Notes: a model not told the origin generated them from the sequence alone. 64,000 nt of DNA from Rhodospirillaceae bacterium (GCA_008012315.1 SSEL01000003.1:62001-126000), one strand, 5' to 3'. Shown: positions 10,148 to 19,244, counted from the stretch's first letter. Translations and numbers: made by a program.

Positions 10148-11548
10148 TTAGGTGAGGGGGCTGGCCATTTCGCTGCGCACGAGGCGTGGCTCGCCGAACA
10201 GATAGCCCTGGCCGAAATCGATATGCAGATCCAGCAGCTCGCGCAGCATGGTTTCGCTCTCGATCCCCTCGACGATGAGGTCAATGGCATAGGAATCGAG
10301 AATACGCTTCAGCGCGCTGGGATCATCGCCGATCTGCCCGGCAGACACCGCCTCCAGCAAATTCGTTGCGTCAAGCTTCAGGAAGCGGAAGTGCCGGCTG
10401 GAGAGATCCGCGACATCGATATCCAGGCTGTAGATCTGGTCGATGGAAAAGCGGAAGCCCATCTGCGCCAGCCGGCCGAGATCGGTCCACAACGCCGGAT
10501 CGGCATTTTCGATCGCCCGCTGGGAAAATTCGAAGATCAGGTTGGGCGCCAGTTCGACATGCTGCGACATCAGGTTGATGAACTGGCGGAAGAAGTCGCG
10601 GTCGGCCAATGTGTAATGCGAGATGTTCAGGAAGAAGCCGGTCGTGGCATTCGAGCGGCGCAACCGGCGCAACATCTGGATGCAGCGGAACAGCATCAGA
10701 TTGTCGATCGCGGTGATCAGCCCATGCCGTTCGGCGATGTCGATATACTGCTCCGGCACCAGCACGCGGTCCTGGCCGACGCGGATCGGCGAGGAACATT
10801 CGAAATAGCGCCGCTTACGCTGCGGCAGGCTGACGATCGGCTGGACGGCCAGCTCGACGCCGTTTTCGCGCAAGCCGTCGCGCACGAGATCGAGGATAGT
10901 GCTTTCATCCAGCCCTTCGGCGATGGGCGGCATCGGCAGGCTGGCACCATTGGCTTCGACCGATGCCCCGTTTTTCCCCGCCTCGGCAGCGGCGGCGGAT
11001 GCAGATTTTGGGGGAGCTGGCCGGCGCACCGGATTGGGCTTTCTTTCTGCTTGAGCGGCAACGGCCTGTCCCAATGCCATCGCCGCGGTTCCCGTCGGCG
11101 CGACAGCCATCGGGGCAGAGGTCATCGGGGCGGCCTTTTCAGCTTGCTGAGAGGCCGCGTCATTGGCGCGGGCGGAATAAAGCCGTTCCACCAGCGACTG
11201 CAGCACCTTCACCTCGGCCACCACATTGCCGACATCGGGCGCTGCCTGATTTTCCAGGGCGCTCAGCGATTCATCGATCCGCTCCACCGTGACGGTGAGG
11301 CGCTGCTGATCGCCATAGAGCCGGGTCATCGCCTGATCGACCTCGGCCATCTGGCCCCGCAAGGCTTTGTTCTGCGTCGCCAAAGCCAGCACGACATGCA
11401 ACAGCGCCGCGAGCAGGAAGACGAAGCCGCCGGCGATGACCGCCATCTCCAGATTGATCATCGGCAGATGACGCGGCAGGCCATACGCCAGGGCCGCGGC
11501 GGCCAGCGCATAAAGACAGAAGATCAGGACGTGAGATCCGCGTCGCAT
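10148..11548 (-). CDS. TipF-like membrane protein with degenerate EAL domain
   Basis: The 466 residues have two N-terminal membrane helices (roughly residues 7-24 and 36-57), a coiled-coil stretch (about 60-130), a Pro/Ala-rich linker and a C-terminal EAL domain. This is the layout of Caulobacter TipF, a c-di-GMP receptor that helps place the flagellum. The EAL domain is not a normal phosphodiesterase: the signature reads ECSSPI instead of EAL/EVL, and the usual DDFG loop reads DQIY. The QGYLFGEP end is kept. It may therefore bind c-di-GMP without cutting it, which is inference. No flagellar gene is visible nearby, so the TipF assignment rests on architecture alone. Confidence 0.8.
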   Translation of the reverse strand: MRRGSHVLIFCLYALAAAALAYGLPRHLPMINLEMAVIAGGFVFLLAALLHVVLALATQNKALRGQMAEVDQAMTRLYGDQQRLTVTVERIDESLSALENQAAPDVGNVVAEVKVLQSLVERLYSARANDAASQQAEKAAPMTSAPMAVAPTGTAAMALGQAVAAQAERKPNPVRRPAPPKSASAAAAEAGKNGASVEANGASLPMPPIAEGLDESTILDLVRDGLRENGVELAVQPIVSLPQRKRRYFECSSPIRVGQDRVLVPEQYIDIAERHGLITAIDNLMLFRCIQMLRRLRRSNATTGFFLNISHYTLADRDFFRQFINLMSQHVELAPNLIFEFSQRAIENADPALWTDLGRLAQMGFRFSIDQIYSLDIDVADLSSRHFRFLKLDATNLLEAVSAGQIGDDPSALKRILDSYAIDLIVEGIESETMLRELLDLHIDFGQGYLFGEPRLVRSEMASPLT

Positions 11549-11600
11549 CGTCCGTCCTGCTTAACGGTTTACGGTTAAGACTGCATTAAGGACATGACCT

Positions 11601-12692
11601 TCATGCCCGATGGTCGGCACCGACGGCCGCTGAGACATTGTCAAAACCATCCTTCGCCAGGAGATGCACGAGGTCCCGGTTGATCCGGCCGACCAGCGCC
11701 GGGCCCTGATAGACCAGCGCGCTGTAGAGCTGCACCAGCGAGGCGCCAGCGCGGATCTTGGCATAGGCCTCCGCCGCATTGGAAATCCCGCCGACGCCGA
11801 TGATCGGCAGGCGCCCTTCGGTCAGCCGGTAGACCTGGCGCAGGATCTCCGTCGATAACGGGAAAAGCGGGCGGCCGCTCAGCCCGCCACTTTCCTTGGC
11901 CAGCGCCTGATCGATCCCGGCCGGACGGGTGATGGTGGTGTTGCTGACGATCAGGCCGTCCAATCCATCCTCCAACGCGACGGCAGCGATGTCCGCCAAG
12001 TCCTCGGAGGTCAAATCGGGGGCGATCTTCAGCAGCAGCGGCGGCGCCTTGTCCGGCAGGGTCACCGTCAGTGCCCGGCGGCTACGACGGATCAGTTCCT
12101 GCAGCGGCGCCCGGCCTTGCAGCGCCCGCAAGCCGGGTGTGTTGGGTGAGGAAACGTTGATGACGAGATAATCGGCGAAGGGCGCCAGGCGGCGAATGCC
12201 AATCTCGTAATCGGCGGCAGCGTCCTCGGTCGTCTTGTTCTTGCCGAGATTGATGCCGAGGATGCCCCGGCGGTTGGCATTTCCGTTCCGCCCGGCCAGG
12301 AGCCGGGCCATGGCCTCGGCGCCGGCGTTGTTGAATCCCATCCGGTTGATCACCGCTTCGGCCTGGGGCAGGCGAAACAGCCGGGGGAGCGGATTACCGG
12401 GCTGCGGCTGCGGCGTCACGCTGCCGATCTCGACAAAGCCGAAACCGAGGGACAAGGCCTGGCGCCAGACCTCGCCGTTCTTGTCGAACCCGGCCGCCAG
12501 GCCCACCGGATTGGGGAAATCCAGCCCCCAGAGCCGCTGCCTCAGGCGAGCCGCCGCAATGTCATTGGTCCCGGCACGGCCGAGGCCGGCAGGCATTCCC
12601 AGGCTGAGGGCCCGGATCGCCAGTCGATGGGCCGTTTCCGCCGGGAGGCGGCGCAGCAGCGGCCCCGCATATCTGTAAAAATCGACGGCCAT
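11601..12692 (-). CDS. pyrD: Dihydroorotate dehydrogenase (quinone), class 2
   Basis: Oxidises dihydroorotate to orotate with electrons passed to quinone, the fourth step of pyrimidine synthesis, at the inner membrane. The 363-residue product has the N-terminal helical quinone-site extension typical of class 2 enzymes (FYRYAGPLLRRLPAETAHRLAI). FMN-site segments are NPVGLAAGFDKNGE, INVSSPNTPGLRALQ with the catalytic serine, and GVGGISNAAEAYAKIRAGA. The ATG at 12692 is preferred over an earlier in-frame start because it begins the conserved helix. It is monocistronic as far as visible. The phased repeats upstream (12813-12928) sit between this gene and the S24 regulator and could act on either. 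Confidence 0.96.
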   Translation of the reverse strand: MAVDFYRYAGPLLRRLPAETAHRLAIRALSLGMPAGLGRAGTNDIAAARLRQRLWGLDFPNPVGLAAGFDKNGEVWRQALSLGFGFVEIGSVTPQPQPGNPLPRLFRLPQAEAVINRMGFNNAGAEAMARLLAGRNGNANRRGILGINLGKNKTTEDAAADYEIGIRRLAPFADYLVINVSSPNTPGLRALQGRAPLQELIRRSRRALTVTLPDKAPPLLLKIAPDLTSEDLADIAAVALEDGLDGLIVSNTTITRPAGIDQALAKESGGLSGRPLFPLSTEILRQVYRLTEGRLPIIGVGGISNAAEAYAKIRAGASLVQLYSALVYQGPALVGRINRDLVHLLAKDGFDNVSAAVGADHRA

Positions 12693-12812
12693 GAGCTTCG
12701 CCGGTCCCGTTGTAATTTTATTATCGTTTCCGGCACCATGTGCCGCCATATCGGCAGCCTATAGCAGGCGACTCCTAGAACACCAACCGCCAAGGCCCGG
12801 GATCTGATATAT

Positions 12813-12928
12813 TTGCAATACGCTAATTGAGAATTGCAAAATGCAAAGGCAATGTTTGCAAAATGCAAAAATTTTTTCGGTTAAAATCACTAAAATTTCA
12901 AGAAAAGTGGCAAATCATTGCAAATATG
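12813..12928. promoter_or_regulatory. Phased TTGCAA operator-like repeats between pyrD and the S24 regulator
   Basis: In an AT-rich island of an otherwise GC-rich sequence, TTGCAA-type sites start at 12813, 12834, 12856 and 12918. Two of them are identical 14-mers, TTGCAAAATGCAAA at 12834-12847 and 12856-12869. Spacings are 21, 22 and 62 bases, close to two, two and six helical turns, so all sites would face the same side of the DNA. This fits a cooperative repressor operator or a nucleoid-protein site. The divergent S24-type regulator at 13068 is the obvious candidate protein, by inference. Confidence 0.6.
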
Positions 12929-13067
12929 AGCTTTTCCGATAGTCCTAGGATGGGATCAAGATTGGCATAGGATTTGATGCGTTAAAGATACGCCGGACCA
13001 TCGCGCAATCGCGCCAAGAGCCAGCGTAACGGTGATGACGACAAACCGACAAGAAGGAGGCCCGATT

Positions 13068-13766
13068 ATGTTGCAACACGTGGATGTGTGGCGCGGCATC
13101 GACCGGCTGGCGGCGAAATACGGCCTGTCACCCTCCGGCCTCGCCCGCCGCGCCGGACTCGATCCCACGGCATTCAACCCCAGCAAACGGATCACCCGGG
13201 AGGGTCGTCCCCGCTGGCCCAGCACCGAATCCCTGTCGAAGGTTCTCGCGGTGACCGGTGAGAGCTTCTCCGGCTTCGTGACCCTGACCGGCGCGCCGGG
13301 CAGCGGTTTTGAAGCGACACCCGGTGGGAACCGGATCATCGCCAAGACGGGCCAGCCCGTTCCCGGCGCCCGCGCCTTGCCGGTGGTGGCTTTCAGCCGG
13401 GTGGCGGAAGGCGATTGCTTCGATGCCAATGGCCGACCGCAAGGCACCGCCTGGGGCCGCATTTCATCGACCCTGGCGACCGACCCCGATGCCTATGCCA
13501 TCGAAATCAATGGGCATGATTTCGATCCGATCTACCGCGACGGCGATGTTGTGGTGGTCTCGCCGGGCGCGGAAATCCGCCGTGGCGACCGCGTGCTGAT
13601 CGGCACCGCCGGGGCTGGCGTGCAGATCCGCCGGCTCGGCCGGCGCGATACCGACGGACTTTATCTCGAACCGCTGGCAAAGAACGGCGCGGCGACGAAT
13701 GCGGGGCAGTTCCTCGCCGCCGACCAGGTCCAGTGGCTGGCCCGCATCATCTGGGCTTCGCAGTAA
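13068..13766 (+). CDS. HTH / S24-like transcriptional regulator lacking the protease dyad
   Basis: Transcription factor of the LexA/CI-like S24 family, 232 residues. The ATG at 13068 is chosen because GAAGGAGG lies 7-8 bases upstream. The N-terminus is a helix-turn-helix (YGLSPSGLARRAGLDPTAFN). The C-terminus is an S24 fold, with EINGHDFDPIYRDGDVVVVS where protease-type members have GDSMEP. The serine position reads Asp, and the later lysine segment reads VQIRRL with no lysine. It should therefore not cut itself, and probably senses something else or acts constitutively. It has no prophage neighbours and looks like a chromosomal alphaproteobacterial regulator. The TTGCAA array upstream may be its own operator. 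Confidence 0.88.
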   Translation: MLQHVDVWRGIDRLAAKYGLSPSGLARRAGLDPTAFNPSKRITREGRPRWPSTESLSKVLAVTGESFSGFVTLTGAPGSGFEATPGGNRIIAKTGQPVPGARALPVVAFSRVAEGDCFDANGRPQGTAWGRISSTLATDPDAYAIEINGHDFDPIYRDGDVVVVSPGAEIRRGDRVLIGTAGAGVQIRRLGRRDTDGLYLEPLAKNGAATNAGQFLAADQVQWLARIIWASQ

Positions 13767-13785
13767 CGGCAAATGTAATTGGCAG

Positions 13786-13874
13786 CCGTCAGTGGCTTAA
13801 GAGCATAACGCCATCACTGACGGCCTGACAGTCTGGGACGACGACGGACATGGGCTGCGGCAACGCAGCCCATG
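13786..13874 (+). terminator. Two consecutive perfect hairpins after the S24 regulator
   Basis: First stem: CCGTCAGTG at 13786-13794 pairs with CACTGACGG at 13815-13823, with a 20-base loop. Second stem: CATGGGCTGCG at 13849-13859 pairs with CGCAGCCCATG at 13864-13874 around a GCAA tetraloop, 11 perfect base pairs. Only a short T stretch (GTTTTG) follows, so it is either a weak intrinsic terminator or a small structured RNA. Confidence 0.5.
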
Positions 13875-13960
13875 AACGTTTTGGGGTGAATTATGAAAGA
13901 TGCCTTAGAGCCGGAACGTCTTTGATGGAAGCAAAATGCTGCCATCAAGACGATCGCACT

Positions 13961-14368
13961 CTAGAGGGCGACGTGGCGCGCCCGCGCCGCCCGCTCGATC
14001 GCTGCGGCCGGCAATTTGCCGACATCCAGGGTATCGCGGATCATTTCCAGCAAGCGCGCCTCTTCCTGCGTCACCTTGCCATCGGCGGCGGCGACATCGC
14101 AGGCCAGCGCATAAGCCGTCTCGCGCAGCTTCACCGGCAGCGCCTTCTTGATGTCCTGCAGGATATTCATCAGACCGTTATCGCCCTGAAGCCGATCGAC
14201 GCAGGCGCCTGAGGTCTTGGCGATATCGTTGCGGTCATAATCCCGAAACACCGGCAGGTGGCCGATGATATCGCCGATCGAGGTCATTTCCGCATCCGAC
14301 ATGTCGCGATCGGCGGCGGCCATCAGCACCATCGTATAGATCAGCGCGGCATGGTGGTTGATCATCAT
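13961..14368 (-). CDS. TerB-family protein
   Basis: A 135-residue helical protein of the tellurite-resistance TerB superfamily, a fold often found in metal-stress and membrane-surveillance systems; its own role is unknown. Recognisable pieces are AADRDMSDAEMTSIGDII and ACDVAAADGKVTQEEARLLE, the paired acidic loops of the fold. The start ATG at 14368 has GGAG just upstream (CCGGAGTAG); a second ATG follows immediately. No other ter genes are nearby, so this is a lone TerB rather than a tellurite operon. A hairpin, TTGATGG...CCATCAA at 13922-13948, follows the stop and may end transcription. Confidence 0.85.
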   Translation of the reverse strand: MMINHHAALIYTMVLMAAADRDMSDAEMTSIGDIIGHLPVFRDYDRNDIAKTSGACVDRLQGDNGLMNILQDIKKALPVKLRETAYALACDVAAADGKVTQEEARLLEMIRDTLDVGKLPAAAIERAARARHVAL

Positions 14369-14465
14369 CTACTCCGGTCGGTTAGGGGGTCAGGCGAAAA
14401 CGGCGGTCAATCTAGCGGGATCGGACGGAAACACAAGGCCCCCGCTCGATACGGCACCTGCCGCC

Positions 14466-17282
14466 TCAAGAAAGGTTGATGGCGCCCCGCGCTGCCTGCA
14501 ATGCGGCGGGCGGGTTGAGGAATTCGGCGGTCCGCCGCACCACCTCGGCAAGACCGAGTCGTTCGACCGTGACACCCTCCGGAAAAGCCGTCAGCAGCCG
14601 CGACGGCATCGCCTTGTCGAGCAGCACGAAGACGCCGTGATCGTCGGCCCGCCGCACCAGCCGGCCGAAGGCCTGTTTCAGCTTCAGGCGGGTCAGCTGA
14701 TCATCATAGGCGGTGCCGCCGAAATGCGCCTTGCGGGCCTTGTGCAGCAGATCCGGGCGTGGCCAGGGCACGCGGTCGAAGACGATCAGGCGCAGCGCCC
14801 GGCCGGGCACATCGACGCCGTCGCGCACCGCATCGGTGCCGAGCAGGCAGGCATCGATCTCGCCGCGGAAGATATCGATCAGCGTCGCCGTCTCCACCGC
14901 ATCGACATGCTGGGCAAGGAGATCGATACCGGCCTGTTCCAAGGCCGGCGCGATCCGGCGATGCACCTCGCGCAGCCGGGCGATCGCGGTGAAGAGGCCG
15001 AGCGCACCGCCGCCCGCCGCCAGAAACAGGCTGTGATAGGCGGCGGCGATCTGGTCCATCTCGTTGCGGCCGATATCTGTGACGATGAAGACCCGGGTCT
15101 GGGCCGCATAATTGAAAGGCGAGGCCACGCGGGCGCGGATCGCCGGGAGCGGCAGATGCGCCGCACCGGTCCGCATTTCGGCCGCCGCCCAGGCCTCCGC
15201 CGTGCCGCTGCCATCGGTCAGGGTGGCAGAGGTGACGACGATGCCATGGGCCGGCTTGGCCACCACCTCGGCGAAGGGTTTGGTGGGATCGAGCCAATGG
15301 CGGTAATGGCCGACGTCCATTTCTCGCCCGTCATTGCGATCGAGTGCAAACCAGTCAACGTAATCGGGTGAAACGGCGTCGAGTGCCCGGCCCTCGCGCA
15401 GGGATTTCAGCATCGAGCGCCAGGCACCGATCTCCATATCGGCGCGGCGGGCGAGACCGCGCGACAGTGCCTCGATGCGCAGGCGCATCGGCGTATCCAG
15501 CGTATCGGCATCCTCATCCAGCCGCTTGGCGAGCCGCCCGGCGAGATCGCGCAACGGCCGCTGCAGCGCCGCCAGCGCCTCATCGAGATTGAGGGCCGCC
15601 TCGGTGACGCGCTCATCCAGCGGCAGGGTGGCGGTTTCCAGCGTATAGCCGGCGCCGTCGCTGGGCGCGCGGGCCAGGACCTGCCGGCGCACCGCCGCCA
15701 GATAAGCCTCGGTCGGTCCCATCGGGTGGCCGTCGATCAGCCGCTGGTGCCAGCCCTCGCTGGCGAGAATACGGGCCGCATCGAGGATCTGCTGCAGAAG
15801 CTCGATCGCGCCGGCATCGTCCAGCACGAGATCCTCGATCCGGCGCTTGAGGCCACGGGCGCGACTGGAGCGGCCGCCTTCCGCGCCCAGCAGCCAGCGC
15901 CGCAGATCCAGCGTCTCCTGCCCCGTCAGATGGGCCGCGAAGGCGCCGTCGATGGCGGCGAAGAGATGATGGCCCTCGTCGAAGACATAGCGGGTCGGCA
16001 ATTGCTTTTCATCCGGGCCGAGCGCCGCCTGGATCATCACCAGGGCATGATTGGCGATCACGATCTCCGCCTTGCGGGCCCGGCGCACCGAGCGTTCGAT
16101 GAAACAGCGGCTGTAATGCGGGCAGGCGGCATAGATGCATTCGCCGCGCCGGTCGGCAAAGCCCTGGCTGCGATTGATGCCGATCAAGTCGGGCAGCCAG
16201 CCGGGGAGATCGCCGCCCACCATATCGCCGTCCCGCGTCGCCATCACCCAGCGCGCCATCAGCCCGGCGGCGATTGCCAGGGATGGCTGGGCGGCATTGC
16301 CGGCGATCTCCGCCAGATTGAGCAGGCAGAGATAATTCTCCCGCCCCTTGCGGATGACCACCTTGCCGGCCTTCAGCGCCGGATTGGCGTAAAGCCGGTC
16401 CAGTTCCTGGTCGATCTGGTGCTGCAGGTGCCGGGTATATGTGCTGATCCAGACCGGCCCCTGGTTCTTGCGCGCCCAGAGCCCGGCCGGCGCCAGATAG
16501 CCCAGTGTCTTGCCGACACCGGTACCGGCTTCGGCAAGCACGAGGTTGGGGCTGTCCGGTTCCAGGCGCGGGGTGAAGGCCGGCACTAAAGCAGTGGCGT
16601 AATCCGCCTGCTGCGGTCGCTGCTCGGCGCCCTCGGCCAGCAATTCTGCGAGATATTGCCGGGTTTCCTCGATCTCGATCGGCAGCGAGGCCGGCGCCGG
16701 TTCAGGCGCCGTCTCGCTCCATTCCGGCAGGTCTTCCCAGACCGTAATACCGGGCGTGGCGCGTCCGTCGAAATCGCTTGCCTGCAATGCCCGCAGGACA
16801 TCCGGCGCCCAGATCCAGCCGGCCTTTTCGAGATAGCGTGCGAGCCCGATCAGCCGCCGGCGCCGGCGATCGGTCGCCGCAAGCTCCCGCAGCAAGGCCC
16901 GTGCCGCCTGGCGCAGCAGTGGCGCCTGCAAAGCGAGGCTGTCCGACGGCGATGCGGCCGTCGGCAGCGGCAGGCCCAGCGCCGCCGCCAGGCCGCGCGG
17001 TGTCGGCAGGCAGAAACTGGCGGGACGGACGAAAGCGAGGAGTTCCAGCAGGTCGTAAGCGGGAAAGCGTTCGCCCCGCAAGCGCCGCGCCGTATTGGGG
17101 AGATGACAGAGCAAGGGCGGCGTTGCCCGCGCCCGCTGCAAGGCCGCCTGCGGCGCCAGCCGCTCGACCGCATCGCTCAGCAAGCTGTCGCCCGGCAGCC
17201 AGATGACCTCCCTGAAGCCGGCCACCAGCACCGGCCGCCGGTCGATCGGCACGGCTTTGGACGTGGTGCCTGGTTCAAGCAT
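14466..17282 (-). CDS. ATP-dependent DNA helicase, DinG/XPD-like (Fe-S superfamily 2)
   Basis: Predicted 5'-3' helicase of the Rad3/XPD/DinG group, about 938 residues. Walker A is AEAGTGVGKTLGYL at roughly residues 250-262, and the DEAH-type box is VFDEGHHLF. Between them are the clustered cysteines of an Fe-S domain: one in ENYLCLLN, two in GECIYAACPHY and one in YSRCFIERS. Motif VI is QAFGRLVRRADDHG. A TTG at 17396 would add 38 residues; the ATG at 17282 is preferred because the homology-like segment (PVLVAGFREVIWLPGD) begins shortly after it. Neither start has a strong ribosome binding site. The role is likely repair or resolution of DNA structures. It lies about 160 bases (45 from the TTG) downstream of the PAS-GGDEF-EAL gene. 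Confidence 0.9.
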   Translation of the reverse strand: MLEPGTTSKAVPIDRRPVLVAGFREVIWLPGDSLLSDAVERLAPQAALQRARATPPLLCHLPNTARRLRGERFPAYDLLELLAFVRPASFCLPTPRGLAAALGLPLPTAASPSDSLALQAPLLRQAARALLRELAATDRRRRRLIGLARYLEKAGWIWAPDVLRALQASDFDGRATPGITVWEDLPEWSETAPEPAPASLPIEIEETRQYLAELLAEGAEQRPQQADYATALVPAFTPRLEPDSPNLVLAEAGTGVGKTLGYLAPAGLWARKNQGPVWISTYTRHLQHQIDQELDRLYANPALKAGKVVIRKGRENYLCLLNLAEIAGNAAQPSLAIAAGLMARWVMATRDGDMVGGDLPGWLPDLIGINRSQGFADRRGECIYAACPHYSRCFIERSVRRARKAEIVIANHALVMIQAALGPDEKQLPTRYVFDEGHHLFAAIDGAFAAHLTGQETLDLRRWLLGAEGGRSSRARGLKRRIEDLVLDDAGAIELLQQILDAARILASEGWHQRLIDGHPMGPTEAYLAAVRRQVLARAPSDGAGYTLETATLPLDERVTEAALNLDEALAALQRPLRDLAGRLAKRLDEDADTLDTPMRLRIEALSRGLARRADMEIGAWRSMLKSLREGRALDAVSPDYVDWFALDRNDGREMDVGHYRHWLDPTKPFAEVVAKPAHGIVVTSATLTDGSGTAEAWAAAEMRTGAAHLPLPAIRARVASPFNYAAQTRVFIVTDIGRNEMDQIAAAYHSLFLAAGGGALGLFTAIARLREVHRRIAPALEQAGIDLLAQHVDAVETATLIDIFRGEIDACLLGTDAVRDGVDVPGRALRLIVFDRVPWPRPDLLHKARKAHFGGTAYDDQLTRLKLKQAFGRLVRRADDHGVFVLLDKAMPSRLLTAFPEGVTVERLGLAEVVRRTAEFLNPPAALQAARGAINLS

Positions 17283-17441
17283 CGGCAACAGGCCGGCAGG
17301 AAGGGCAGCGGAGGGAACAGATACGAAACATCGCCCTGTTATGGCGAAGCCGGCGCGCCCTGGCAATCCCGCTCTGGCTATGTCGTCTTCCGACAACCCG
17401 TCGCACGTCAGATCGATGGCGGAACGGGTGGTGATTTCGGG

Positions 17442-19244
17442 CTAGATACCTGCCGGCAGCGGCCGGATGACCTCGGGATTGATCTTTTCGCCGATCTGCC
17501 AGGGGCGGCGCGGATCCGGGCGGCCGAAATAATAGCCCTGGAGATAATGCACGCCGGCCCGCGTCAACACCTCGGCATCCTCGGCATTCTCGACGAATTC
17601 CGCTACGGTCTGCAGGCCGAACGTATCGGCCAGGGCCAGCAGGTTGCGGATGAAGAGCTGATTGTCCTGGCTGCGGCTCAGATTGCGCACGAAGGAGCCG
17701 TCGATCTTCACGAGATCGACGGTCAGCGCTTTCAGATGGCGGAACGAGGTAAAGCCAGCGCCGAAGTCGTCAATCGCGACACGGCAGCCGAGATCGCGCA
17801 CCGCGTTGACGAAGCGCGCCGATTCCTCGATGTCGTGCAAGGCGGCGGTTTCGGTGATCTCGACCACCAGGCGCGGGCCGATATCCGGCGTCGCCTTGAC
17901 CGCCGACATGAGTGCCCGCCGCCAGGTCTGGTCAGTCGCCGTCAGGCCGGAAATATTCACCGCGAGATCGATGTCGTGATGGGCGCGCAATTCCTCGACC
18001 GCGAGATCGAGGACATAGCGATCCATCACCTTGGTCATGCCGAGTTGCTCCACCACCGGCACGAAGGCGCCGGCGGAAATGATCTCGCCACGTTCGCCGC
18101 GCATCCGCAGCAGGCATTCATAGCTGGCCACTTCCAGCGTGTCGGAACGCACGATCGGCTGATAGACGAAAGAGAGCCGGCGCTCGCGCATGGCCGCCTG
18201 GACCTGGGCGGCGATATCGAGATTGCGGCGGAACAGCAGGGATTGCTGTTCCGAGGCCCGGTAGACGCTGAAACAACTGCGTCCCGCCTGCTTCGCCTGA
18301 TTGAGCGCAGTCTCGGCCTTGGCGATCAGGTCATAGGCGGTATTGACGAAACCGGGGAAGAACACGCAGCCGATCGATACCGTCGCCGGGATGGCCTCGC
18401 CTTTGATCTCGATCACCGTGTCGCGCACCACCTCGATGATGCGTTCCATGGCATGAAGCACCATCTCTTCCGGGCATTGGGTGAGAATGACTCCGAAACG
18501 ATCGCCGCCCAGGCGGCCGATCACATCGCTGGCACGCAGGAAGCGATCGAGGCGCTGGCCGATCGTCACCAGCAGCGCATCGCCGATTTCATAACCATAG
18601 GCATTGTTGATCAGCGCCACCTTATCGACGCCGATGACGATGAAGGCGCCCGGAATCGAGAAGCGGCGGGCATAGCTGAGCGCGTGTTCCAGCTCTTCGC
18701 GCAGCCGGCGCTTATTATAATGGCCGGTAAGATCGTCGTAATTGGCGATCCGTTCCAGCCGCGCCTCGCTCTGCTTGCGATCGGTGATGATGCGCAAGGT
18801 GCCGGCCATGCTGACCGGCACGCCGTTCTCGCCCATCACCGCCTGGCCGCGATCATGCACCCAGACCACCGACCCATGGCCGTTGCGCAGGCGATATTCG
18901 CAATCGAAGATCCGGTTTTGGGCGAAGTGATCGGACAGCGCCTTCAGGCGGATCGGCAGATCTTCGGGGTGAACCCGGTTATTATAGCTATGGCCGGTGA
19001 GGATGGCGGAATTGGCCGGCACCAAAGCCGGAAGCGTGGCTGGAGAGGCGTTGCGATCCACCGTGCCGGCTTCGCCAAACATTTCCCGTGTATTGCCAAC
19101 CCAATGGACATTATCGCTGGCAACGTCCCAGAAATAGGCCACATCACCCGAACCTTCGACCGCCTGGCGGAGCCAGTCGAGCGAATTGGGTTCGGCTTCG
19201 GGCGTCATACTGCTGACTGTCGTCTCGCCCAACGGAATTCCCAC
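17442..19244 (-). CDS. PAS-GGDEF-EAL c-di-GMP signalling protein with degenerate GGDEF
   Basis: About 600 residues without membrane segments: an N-terminal PAS domain (about residues 20-160), a GGDEF domain (about 165-325) and an EAL domain (about 345-590). The GGDEF signature reads GGDRF, so cyclase activity is doubtful and the domain may instead bind GTP as a regulator. The EAL domain keeps most catalytic positions: ECLLR, NISG, EITE, IDDFGAG and KIDGSF, although the usual EGVE reads EFVE. It is therefore likely a c-di-GMP phosphodiesterase tuned by the PAS sensor. The start at 19244 is a GTG with AAAGG about 10 bases upstream; an in-frame ATG at 19208 is the alternative. Confidence 0.9.
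   Translation of the reverse strand: MGIPLGETTVSSMTPEAEPNSLDWLRQAVEGSGDVAYFWDVASDNVHWVGNTREMFGEAGTVDRNASPATLPALVPANSAILTGHSYNNRVHPEDLPIRLKALSDHFAQNRIFDCEYRLRNGHGSVVWVHDRGQAVMGENGVPVSMAGTLRIITDRKQSEARLERIANYDDLTGHYNKRRLREELEHALSYARRFSIPGAFIVIGVDKVALINNAYGYEIGDALLVTIGQRLDRFLRASDVIGRLGGDRFGVILTQCPEEMVLHAMERIIEVVRDTVIEIKGEAIPATVSIGCVFFPGFVNTAYDLIAKAETALNQAKQAGRSCFSVYRASEQQSLLFRRNLDIAAQVQAAMRERRLSFVYQPIVRSDTLEVASYECLLRMRGERGEIISAGAFVPVVEQLGMTKVMDRYVLDLAVEELRAHHDIDLAVNISGLTATDQTWRRALMSAVKATPDIGPRLVVEITETAALHDIEESARFVNAVRDLGCRVAIDDFGAGFTSFRHLKALTVDLVKIDGSFVRNLSRSQDNQLFIRNLLALADTFGLQTVAEFVENAEDAEVLTRAGVHYLQGYYFGRPDPRRPWQIGEKINPEVIRPLPAGI

Noticed and set aside
13068-13766. Prophage repressor
   Set aside because: The S24 regulator has no phage genes, integrase or attachment repeats nearby and looks like a conserved chromosomal type.
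13961-14368. Tellurite-resistance operon
   Set aside because: Only a lone TerB-like gene is present; terC, terD and terZ-type genes are absent.
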